From: CAZQGO01 sp964593065
GTDB lineage: Bacteria; Oederibacteriota; JAAXVQ01
DNA length: 64,000 bases
Assembly (NCBI GenBank): GCA_964593065.1
Contig: CAZQGO010000002.1
Location: forward strand, 113,253-177,252
Direction: 5' to 3'
A program made the translations under genes and the position numbers. The notes under the pieces are model-generated. The model was not told the DNA's origin. It saw only the letters and a program-made list of their open reading frames with translations, and ran no database searches. Positions within the stretch are counted from its first letter, which is position 1, and each line of letters opens with the position of its first letter. Below are positions 51,674 to 60,000 of the stretch, in pieces.

Positions 51674-52984
51674 TTAACGGTCGACGAGCGTGGACATCAA
51701 CTCCGCTTCGCAGACCAGGTCTTCGCCCACGAAGGCCTTGCCCTGCATCTTGGCGATCCGTTCCTTGATTTTCACGGCTTCCAGCTCGAAGCGGATCTGG
51801 TCGCCGGGGAGCACGGGTTTCCGGAAGCGGACGTTATCCATGGCCACGAAATAGACCACCTTGTTCTTGGCGTCGGGCAGGCTGTGCATGAGCAATACAC
51901 CGCCCACCTGGGCCATGGCCTCGACGATCAATACGCCGGGCATGATGGGATGGCCGGGGAAATGTCCCTGAAAAAAAGCCTCGTTCAGGGTGACGTTCTT
52001 GATGCCGACGACCCGCTTGCCCTCTTCCAAGTCCAGCACCCGGTCCACCAGCAGCATGGGATAACGGTGAGGCAAGAACTCCTGTATTTCCTTGGCATGA
52101 ATGATCACTGCGGGATTCCCCCTTTGGTCTCGTTCGGATCTTTCCAATTCGCCGCGGAGCAGGCTGGCCATCCGGGTATTGAGTGCATGCCCTGATTTCT
52201 GAGCCACGAAGTGCCCCTCCACGGAACATCCCAGCAGGGCGAGATCGCCGATGAAATCCAAGATCTTGTGCAGGGGCAGTTCGTCCTCGTCCCGCAGCGT
52301 TCCGTTCTTGATCCCGCTGCGGGCGATTACGATGGCGTTTGCCAGGCTCCCTCCCTGCGCCAAACCCTGCGATTTCAACCACTCCACCTCTTCCTCGAAA
52401 CAAAACGTCCGCGCCCGGGCGATCCGGGCGAGAAAAGTTTCCGGCCGGATCTCGAGCGAGACGCGTTGCGGCTTCACCCAGGGATGCTGAAATTGCAGGC
52501 AATAGGTGATGCGGAGTCCCGCGTAGGGCCAGGCCACGATGTGCTTGTCCCCGTCGGACACCTCGAGCACCTTGTCCACCCGATACACGCGGCGCGGGCG
52601 TTCCGGGTATTCGACCACCGCTGCGGTCTGCAGGGCTTCCACGAATTTCTGCGCCGAACCATCCAGGATAGGGGGTTCGTTCCCCTCCATCTCCACCAGG
52701 CAGTTGTCGATCTGCAGGCCGCTCAAGGCGGCCAGGACATGTTCCACGGTGTGGATCTTGACGCCATTCTCGCTCAAGGTGGTGCCGCGCCGCGTTTGCG
52801 CCACCGCCCCGGGGCGGGGGTGAATTTGCGGCCGCCCGGGTAAATCGGCACGCACCAGGATATAGCCGCTGTCGGGGCCGGCCGGTTTAAAGGTCATACG
52901 GGACGGAATGCCCGTGTGCAGGCCGATCCCTTCGATGGTGATATCCCGGGAAATCGTGGTTTGGGACCGGGAGCGTGGGGTCAA
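51674..52984 (-). CDS. lpxC-fabZ: Fused UDP-3-O-acyl-GlcNAc deacetylase LpxC and 3-hydroxyacyl-ACP dehydratase FabZ
   Basis: A 436-residue bifunctional protein. The LpxC part (about 1-285) has IEGIGLHTG, the zinc motif HTVEHVLAAL and KILDFIGDLALLG; the second zinc histidine is in LPLHKILD. The FabZ part (about 295-436) has FLPHRYPMLLVDRVL and the active-site FQGHFPGHPIMPGVLIVEA. Such fusions are known in Bacteroidetes and some related phyla; they tie lipid A commitment to fatty acid supply. The start is a TTG within a TTGA overlap with lpxD, with GGAGG four bases upstream. Confidence 0.95.
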   Translation of the reverse strand: MTPRSRSQTTISRDITIEGIGLHTGIPSRMTFKPAGPDSGYILVRADLPGRPQIHPRPGAVAQTRRGTTLSENGVKIHTVEHVLAALSGLQIDNCLVEMEGNEPPILDGSAQKFVEALQTAAVVEYPERPRRVYRVDKVLEVSDGDKHIVAWPYAGLRITYCLQFQHPWVKPQRVSLEIRPETFLARIARARTFCFEEEVEWLKSQGLAQGGSLANAIVIARSGIKNGTLRDEDELPLHKILDFIGDLALLGCSVEGHFVAQKSGHALNTRMASLLRGELERSERDQRGNPAVIIHAKEIQEFLPHRYPMLLVDRVLDLEEGKRVVGIKNVTLNEAFFQGHFPGHPIMPGVLIVEAMAQVGGVLLMHSLPDAKNKVVYFVAMDNVRFRKPVLPGDQIRFELEAVKIKERIAKMQGKAFVGEDLVCEAELMSTLVDR

Positions 52985-54006
52985 CTCTCCTCCAGCTGCT
53001 TGAGGCGGGCTTCCAAGCGGGCCACCCTTTTAGCCAATTCCGGCAGACGTTTGATCTCCGCGATCTGCCGCATGTATTCCTGATGAGGCTGGGCGGGGTA
53101 TCCGAACACAAAGTGCCCCGGCGGAACGTCGCGCATGATGCCAGACTGCGCGCCCAGGACCGCGTTGTCGCCCACTTTCAGGTGACCGGCCGTGCCCACT
53201 TGGCCGCCGATCATGACATGGGACCCGATCTGGGTGCTTCCGCTGAGGCCGGTCTGGCCCGCGATCACCGTATTGGGACCGATGGTGACATTGTGGGCCA
53301 CCATGATCAGGTTGTCCAGCTTGCTGCCGTGGCCGATCCGGGTCTCGCCCAAGGCGGCCCGGTCGACGGTCACGTTGGCACCCAGTTCCACGTCATCCTC
53401 GATCACGACCGTGCCGATCTGGGGGATTTTCAAATACCGGTCTCCGTCCGGAGCAAAGCCGAAGCCGTCGGCGCCCAGCACCACGCCGGGGTGAAGCAGC
53501 ACCCGGTTGCCGACTTGAATCCGCTCCCGGATCACCACTCCCGGGAAAAGCACGCAATCCTCTCCCAGCGTGGAATGATCCCCCACGTACACGTGGGCGG
53601 TGAGTACGGTTCGGTCCCCGATGCGGACCCCCGGTCCGATCACGCAGAAAGGTCCGACGGCGACCCCCTGGCCCAAAGTGGCCGTGGGGTGTACGACCGC
53701 CCAGTCATGGATGCCCTCGGGCAGGGGCACGGCCGGCGCGAAACGGGCCACGACCTTGGCAAAGTCCCGGTAGGGATTCTCGCTGATCAGGCAATCGCCC
53801 GGGTAGTTGATGCGCGGGGGCAGGATCACGGCCCCGGCCCGGGTGCCGGCCAGCTGCTCCCGGTACTTCGGGTTGGCCAGGAAACTAAGGTCCTGCGGTC
53901 CGGCGGTGTCCAGGGGCCCGACACCGGTGATCACGCGTTCGGGAGAACCCTTGAGTTGGGCCCCGGTCAAGCCCGCGATTTCCTGCAGGGTGTATTGCGC
54001 CGTCAT
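52981..54006 (-). CDS. lpxD: UDP-3-O-(3-hydroxyacyl)glucosamine N-acyltransferase LpxD
   Basis: A 341-residue trimeric left-handed beta-helix enzyme. The N-terminal uridine-binding domain (about 1-100) precedes hexapeptide repeats; the catalytic histidine is in NLIMVAHNVTIGPN. VLGADGFGFAPDGDRYLKIPQIG and IGGQVGTAGHLKVGD are family segments, and a C-terminal helix follows. It lies seven bases after skp; the ribosome-binding site is poor, so coupling with skp translation is likely. Confidence 0.95.
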   Translation of the reverse strand: MTAQYTLQEIAGLTGAQLKGSPERVITGVGPLDTAGPQDLSFLANPKYREQLAGTRAGAVILPPRINYPGDCLISENPYRDFAKVVARFAPAVPLPEGIHDWAVVHPTATLGQGVAVGPFCVIGPGVRIGDRTVLTAHVYVGDHSTLGEDCVLFPGVVIRERIQVGNRVLLHPGVVLGADGFGFAPDGDRYLKIPQIGTVVIEDDVELGANVTVDRAALGETRIGHGSKLDNLIMVAHNVTIGPNTVIAGQTGLSGSTQIGSHVMIGGQVGTAGHLKVGDNAVLGAQSGIMRDVPPGHFVFGYPAQPHQEYMRQIAEIKRLPELAKRVARLEARLKQLEES

Positions 54007-54013
54007 GGGTCGG

Positions 54014-54526
54014 TTATTTTTTCTTATTCAACTGGTCCAGGACCTTGTAGGTGATGTCCTCGCCGCCGCTGAGCACGACTTCCTTGTCCAACACGAGGTC
54101 GTAATTCTCCTGCTTGGCGAGCTTCCCCACCACGTCCTTGATGTCGTTGACGATGGATTCCATGAGGTCGCGCTGCTTCTTCATCATGCTCGACTGGATT
54201 TCCTTGTACTTTTCCCGGAAGGCATCCTGTTCGTCGTCGAACTTGGTTTTCATCTTGGCGTACTTGGAGTCCGAAACGATCCCTTTTTTGGCGGTGAGTT
54301 CCTGCTGCTGTTTTTCCAGGCTGTCGTTCATTTTTTTCAGTTCGTCTTTTTTGTCTTCGAATTCCTTTTCCAGGCGGCTCTGGGCGTCCTTCGTCTTCTC
54401 GTACTCCTTCACTACTTTGGCCGTATCCACCACGCCGATTTTGGCGGCCGCAGCGGCCGGCCCGAGCAGCAAGCCCACAGCCAGGGCCAAGCCCGCGATA
54501 CTGCAAATCCTGAAACCCGCTTTCAT
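54014..54526 (-). CDS. skp: OmpH/Skp-family periplasmic chaperone
   Basis: A 170-residue protein with a signal peptide (ICSIAGLALAVGLLLGPAAAAA) then KIGVVDTAKVVKEY, the OmpH opening, and long lysine/glutamate-rich helices forming the tentacles. Skp guides outer membrane proteins to BamA. The bamA-skp-lpxD order is widely conserved. The ATG is preferred to an in-frame GTG two codons earlier since AGGAGG lies eight bases before it. Confidence 0.92.
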   Translation of the reverse strand: MKAGFRICSIAGLALAVGLLLGPAAAAAKIGVVDTAKVVKEYEKTKDAQSRLEKEFEDKKDELKKMNDSLEKQQQELTAKKGIVSDSKYAKMKTKFDDEQDAFREKYKEIQSSMMKKQRDLMESIVNDIKDVVGKLAKQENYDLVLDKEVVLSGGEDITYKVLDQLNKKK

Positions 54527-54565
54527 GTTCACAACCTCCTTTTAATAGTGTGCTCCGGGTGCGGT

Positions 54566-56938
54566 TTAAAAAATATTTCCGATGTTGAAATGATAATTCA
54601 GGGATTGGGACTTCCCGCCGGGTCGGGAATCCAGCGGATACCCGAAGTCAAACCGGATCAGGATGACCGTACCGGGAACCGTGAGGCGGATCCCGAGGCC
54701 GGCTCCCTTGTACAAGTGGGGGTACAAAAGGAAATTATCCCAAGCGGCTCCGATATCCTTCTCGCGGTTCGCCCGTTCCGTCTGGTTGTCCCCCGCCACG
54801 CCCCAGGTATTGCCGGCGTCAAAAAAGGCCACACCTTTCAGGGGGCCCACGATGGGAAAATGAATTTCCACATTGGACACCAGTTTGAAGAGTCCCCCTT
54901 CCGCGGGCCCGAACTCCCCTTCGGTATACCCCCGCACCGTGTCCGTGCCGCCCACGCGGTAGCGCTTGGCCAGGGGAACGGTGGTGAAGCCGTTGACACC
55001 GTAACCGTAGCCATGCGCGTACCCTGCCTCCCCATGCAGGGCCAAAACCAGCCTCCAGATCAGGGGCAGGAAATAGCTGGCGTCCAAATCGTAGCGCAGG
55101 TAGTTGTTGTCCCCCCCCAGCGGACCGCCGGCCATGTCCACCGCCAGACGTTCGTACGTTCCCTGCGTGGCGTCGAAAATGTTGTCCCGCGTGTCGTAAA
55201 TGAGCGTGGGGGTCAGGGAGCTGGTGTCGTTGCGTCCTTCCGAATAGTAGGCATTCAAACTGGAATCGAGGTCCGAATACTCGTCGCTTTCCAGCTTATA
55301 GGTCAGGAATCCGCGCCAATAATCGTTGAAGCGCTTGCCCAGCCGCAGATCGCCGCCCTGGGACAGCAGGTTGTACATCTGTCCTCCGTACCCCCGCTGC
55401 TTGTTGATGTTCCAGATGTCCACGCCGAAAGACACCGGCGCGTCGAAGAGCCAGGGTTCGGTGAACGACATTTGATAACTCTGGCGGAGCTGCCCCATTT
55501 CCCACTGCAGGCTCACGGACTGTCCGTTCCCGAACAGATTGGCCTGGGTCAGCTGCAGGTAGCCCATCAGGTAGTCCACCGAGGAATAGCCCGCCCCCAG
55601 GCTGATGGTGCCGGTGTGCCGCTCCTTAATGTCGAAGACTAAGACCTGCTCCCCGGGCGTGCTGCCGGGTTCGGTGGTGACCTTGATGTCCTCGAAAAAT
55701 CCAAGGTTCATGATCTTTTCCTGGGAGCGCTGGATTTCCCGGCTGTCGAACGGTTCGCCGGGTTCCACGGTCAGTTCGCGGCGGATGACCTTGTCCTTGG
55801 TCGTGGTATTGCCGCGGATTTCGATTTTTTCTATGCGCGCGATGGTGTTCTCCTTCACCCAGATGACGACGTCCACCTTGCCGGTGTCGTCGTGGTATTC
55901 CATTTCCTGCGAGACATCCGCGAAGATGTATCCCTTTTCCGCGTAGGCCATGCGGATCTTCTGCAGGTCCATCTCGAAGGCGATGCGGTCGAAAATCGCG
56001 CCCGGTTTCAACTGCGTCCGGCCCAGGAGTTCCTCCTCGGAGAAAATAATGTTGCCTTTCAGGACGATTTTGCCCAGGACGTACTGGCGTCCCTCCTCGA
56101 TCTGCAGGCGGATGGTCATCTGCTTTTTTTCCGGGTCCACAACCAGGGCCTGGCCGGAGATCTCGGAAAAATGGCCGTCAATATCCTGGAGGCCGTAACC
56201 GTCGATCTTGGCCTTCAGGTAGCCTTCCTTGGCGTACCCCAAGAGAATCTTCTTCAGATCGGTGCGGAAGGTCTCCTCCTTGTACGTGCCGCCGATGAAC
56301 CAGCCCGCCGCTTTGGTCTCCATGAAGCCCTGCACCTTGCCTTCGGAAAAGGCCTGGTTGCCGGTGATTTCGATTTTCGTCACCTTGACCTTGAGGCCCT
56401 CGTCCACGTGAAAGGTCACATCGGCCTGATCCCCGGTTATTTCCGCCCGGGGTTCCACTTTGGCCTGAAAGTATTCCTTTTCGGTATAAAAATCGCGGAT
56501 TTTTCGGGCCGCAGCGTCCAGACTGTAGGCCGAGTAAGGCGAACCCGGTTTCAGGTCGATCTTCTGCAGCAGTTCTTTTTCCGGGAAGGCCCGGTTGCCC
56601 GTAATCTTCAGGGACGCGAGCAGCGGCCGTTCCTTGACCCTCACCTCCAGGCGCAGATTGTGCTCGCCCAAGGGAATCTCGACCATGGCGACATCGGCGA
56701 ATTTTCCGGTATCCCACAAATCTTTCAAGTCGCGGTCAATGACGGACGCCACTTCATCCAGCCGGTCTCCCACGCGCACCTTCAGCCAGGAAAGAATATC
56801 GGCCGAGGAAACGGTTGAATTGCCGCTGACCGTGATCTCGGAGATGGTATCCGGTGCTTCGGCGGCCCGGCCCGGCACGGCCCCTAAGCAGACCAGGGCC
56901 AAGGCGGCGACGAGACCGTAAAAATACTTAAAAAACAA
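54566..56938 (-). CDS. bamA: Outer membrane assembly factor BamA (Omp85)
   Basis: A 790-residue protein with a signal peptide (YGLVAALALVCLGAVPGRA), about five POTRA domains (ISEITVSGNSTVSSADI, ASLKITGNRAFPEKELLQ, VTKIEITGNQAFSEGK, LGKIVLKGNIIFSEEELL, IEKIEIRGNTTTKDKVI) and a C-terminal 16-strand barrel from about residue 445 (GTISLGAGYSSVDYLMG) ending in phenylalanine. The barrel-lid VRGYTEGEFGP carries the conserved VRGY. The start codon is TTG, eight bases after GGGAGG. Confidence 0.96.
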   Translation of the reverse strand: MFFKYFYGLVAALALVCLGAVPGRAAEAPDTISEITVSGNSTVSSADILSWLKVRVGDRLDEVASVIDRDLKDLWDTGKFADVAMVEIPLGEHNLRLEVRVKERPLLASLKITGNRAFPEKELLQKIDLKPGSPYSAYSLDAAARKIRDFYTEKEYFQAKVEPRAEITGDQADVTFHVDEGLKVKVTKIEITGNQAFSEGKVQGFMETKAAGWFIGGTYKEETFRTDLKKILLGYAKEGYLKAKIDGYGLQDIDGHFSEISGQALVVDPEKKQMTIRLQIEEGRQYVLGKIVLKGNIIFSEEELLGRTQLKPGAIFDRIAFEMDLQKIRMAYAEKGYIFADVSQEMEYHDDTGKVDVVIWVKENTIARIEKIEIRGNTTTKDKVIRRELTVEPGEPFDSREIQRSQEKIMNLGFFEDIKVTTEPGSTPGEQVLVFDIKERHTGTISLGAGYSSVDYLMGYLQLTQANLFGNGQSVSLQWEMGQLRQSYQMSFTEPWLFDAPVSFGVDIWNINKQRGYGGQMYNLLSQGGDLRLGKRFNDYWRGFLTYKLESDEYSDLDSSLNAYYSEGRNDTSSLTPTLIYDTRDNIFDATQGTYERLAVDMAGGPLGGDNNYLRYDLDASYFLPLIWRLVLALHGEAGYAHGYGYGVNGFTTVPLAKRYRVGGTDTVRGYTEGEFGPAEGGLFKLVSNVEIHFPIVGPLKGVAFFDAGNTWGVAGDNQTERANREKDIGAAWDNFLLYPHLYKGAGLGIRLTVPGTVILIRFDFGYPLDSRPGGKSQSLNYHFNIGNIF

Positions 56939-56971
56939 GGGATTTTCCTCCCAAAGTGAAAAATTTCGTAA

Positions 56972-57000
56972 ATCTTATCAAAACGGTATTACAGCGTCAA
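56972..57000 (-). promoter_or_regulatory. Strong promoter of the bamA-skp-lpx operon
   Basis: On the minus strand TTGACG (57000-56995) and TAAGAT (56977-56972) are 17 bases apart, with TGA extending the -10. The start near 56965 leaves a leader of about 27 bases before the TTG start of bamA. Confidence 0.82.
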
Positions 57001-57041
57001 GCGAATTCCCGGAGCCGGCTTCCACCGGGTTCGCATCCGGT

Positions 57042-60000
57042 CTATTCAGGCGTGGCGCTGGCCCCCCCCGAGTTGCCTTCCAGGTCCTGCGGCGACCAGC
57101 CCTTGAATTCAGAGCGTCCTTCGATGCCCCAGAAAAACTCCTGGTTGGAATCCTTGTCGAAGTTCTTATAGAATTTCAATTTGCGCGAAGGCGACAGGTT
57201 GTATTCGACCCCGAGCAAGGACTGCCAGGCCAAGCCGCCATTCTCCAACCCCCGGTCCTTCAAGGTTGCGCGGTAATTCAGATAGAGATCATCCGTCAAA
57301 TACTTGCCCAAGTCAATCTGAGTATTTTGCAGCAGGCTGGTTCCCGTCGGCTCTCCGCCCCCGGCCGCGGCATCCAGGGTGTTGCCCGCCCCGGAAACGA
57401 TGGAGCCGGCCAGTTTCTCCACGCCGCCCAAACGGATGCCCACCACGTCCACCGGCGCGATTTTTTTCAGACCGCGTTCGATTTCCCGGCCGAGTAAGTT
57501 GCCCGCGTATTTCCCCAGGATGCGGGCGCCCGCGGACTGAAATTTTTGTTCCAGCTCGGGTTGCGACCAGCTGGAATAATCCTCCCCCAACGTCAGCAGC
57601 GACATGATCTGGGCTTGGGTCAGCGTCGGTTCGGAATAGAGGTCGACTTTGATTTGTCCGAGCTCTCCCCGGGCGCGCATGTAAATGGTCGCCTCACGCT
57701 GTCGGCCCTCGTCTTTGAGCTCCACGTCGCGAATGACCGTCTGGGCCAGCGCCTGCAGGCGCGGTTTTTCCCGCCCGCGGAAAACCACGGCCGACTCCTC
57801 CGAAGGGTCCAGCGTGAAATCGGCGTCCAGGTAGGTCAGCGTTCCCTTGGAGAAGGTGACACGCCCTTCGGCGGAAAAATCCGACTGACCCCCGTTGAAC
57901 ACCACGGAGTTGCCGGGGACGATCTGCGCCTTGACCATGTCGTTGTAAAACCAAAAATTCTTCCCGGTCACGACCTTGAGGGCCTGGTAGCGCATGTTCC
58001 CGCCTTTCAAATTCCGGCTGAAGTCGCTGAGCGCCCGGGGCGGATAGGTGAATTGTCCGTCCTCCAGCTCCAGCGTGCCGCCGAAAACCGGGTCGTGGTA
58101 GGTCCCGGTCAGAGTGGCGTTGAGTTTCAGCCAGGCGGAAACAAACTCGAAATCGGGCGTGGTGTCCAGACGCAGCCGTCCGCCCTGGGATTCGAGGACC
58201 AAGTTGAGGTCATCCGGCTCAAAACGGCGGAACATGGCGGCCCAGGGCGCGCGGGACCCGGAGCGCACCACCAACCGGCCGTCCTCCACCTTCCCGTCCA
58301 GGCGCCGGATGAACAAGGCGTTGTCCTTGAATTCGAGATCGGCGTAAAAATCCTGGATGCGCGGGGTGTACAGGCGGGAGAACAGGGTCCCAGCCTGCAC
58401 CCGGACCCGTCCGTTCAAACTGGGGTATTCCAGGGTGCCGCGGATTTTGAGATCCAGGCTGCTTTTCCCCGCAGCCTTGGAAAAATACGGGATGAACGTA
58501 ATATAGGAAAAATCACCTGCGGGCATCTTGACATTCAAATCCATTTCCGCGCCGTGCATGGCCTCGGCCGACCGGGGAGTCTGCGGCAAGGGTATTTTTC
58601 CGCTGATCCACAGCGTGTAGCGGCCCTCGCTGCGAAGCACCGAAGCCCCGGCGTCGTTCCCGGCCGCCGTTCCCTCCGGCGACAGGAAATACAGCCAGTC
58701 GTGATCGATGAGCAGGGTTCCCGCCACGGCGTCAAAACCCAGGCCCAGGACGCTGCCGTTCTCGATTTTCACGTTCATCCGGTAGTGCGGCACTTTCTCC
58801 GGATCCTGATAATGCAGGCTGCCGGAAACGACGCCCGTCCAGGGCTGCGGCCAGTTGAGGCAACGGGCGATGAGGTCGGCCCCCACCCCCTTCACCGTCA
58901 CCAGCAGGTCCGAGGTTCCGGTGCCGTCCACGCGTCCGTGCCCGGAAATGTAATGCTGGGAGTCGTCGAAAATGTCCAGGTGTTTGAACAACACCGCTCC
59001 GCCCGGCGGCAACTGCAGTTCGGCCGCGATCTGCACGGGCCGGTCCGGGGAGGTATGGATGGCCAGGTCCTGACCGCGATACCGCAGGCGTACGCGGAAA
59101 TCACCGAAGAGATTTCGATTGAGCGTGAAATCCGGGCTGGCGACCTGCAGCTGGAGGTCATGGGGTTTTGGAAGCAGGGTCCCGGCCACGGAAAAGTGGC
59201 CGGTAAAAAAGCGGTTGACGAAATGAAAATGGTCGGCCTGAAGGTTCGCGCCCACCTGCAGCAGGCCCTGGTCCTGAGGCTGGAGATATCCTTCGCTCGC
59301 CCGCAATTTTCCGTCGGGCTGGACGCCCTCCAGCTTGAGAAGTTCCCAGCGTGCCCCGTTCTTTTTCCAGGCCAGACTCAGGGTGGAGAAACGCCATTCC
59401 CCCAAATGAAAATCGTCCAGGCGCGTCTCTCCGTCGAACTGGGTCACCTGCTTGGCATTGCCCGCCCAGCGCACGCTTCCGCTCGCGGTCCCGCCCGCCG
59501 CGACGGGCGGGGGCTGGTCCGTCAGGAACCCGAGCAGGACCCGGGTAGAAAAACGTTCCAACCGGGCCTGTCCGGAATAGCGCCGCAGCCCGCGTTCGGC
59601 GAGATCGAAATCCACCTGGCCGGATACGTCGCCTGTGCCGGCTTTCAAGTGCACATCCGCGCGGGCCCGTTCGCCCGCAAAGGTGAGCTTGAGCAGGCCA
59701 GAAAAAAGGTCCGCGGTTTTTTCGCGATGGGGAAAAAACACCAGCCGCCAGGGTTCGAGGGTGGTGTCCTGCAGGAGCAGCTGCAGCTCTCCTTGCGGCT
59801 TCCCGCCCAGGCGCACCTGACCGCTCAACGCCATCTGTTCGCCCCAGGAGACCTGGATGAGATTTAAGAGTTTTTGTTCCCAGCCGAAGGACAGGTTGCC
59901 GTCCAAGGGCGGCAGAGCCCGCCGGTCCACCTGCAGGTTGTCGCCGCGCAGCCGAAGATCATAACGCGATTCCTCGCGCGCCGCGTGCGAACCGTCGAGC

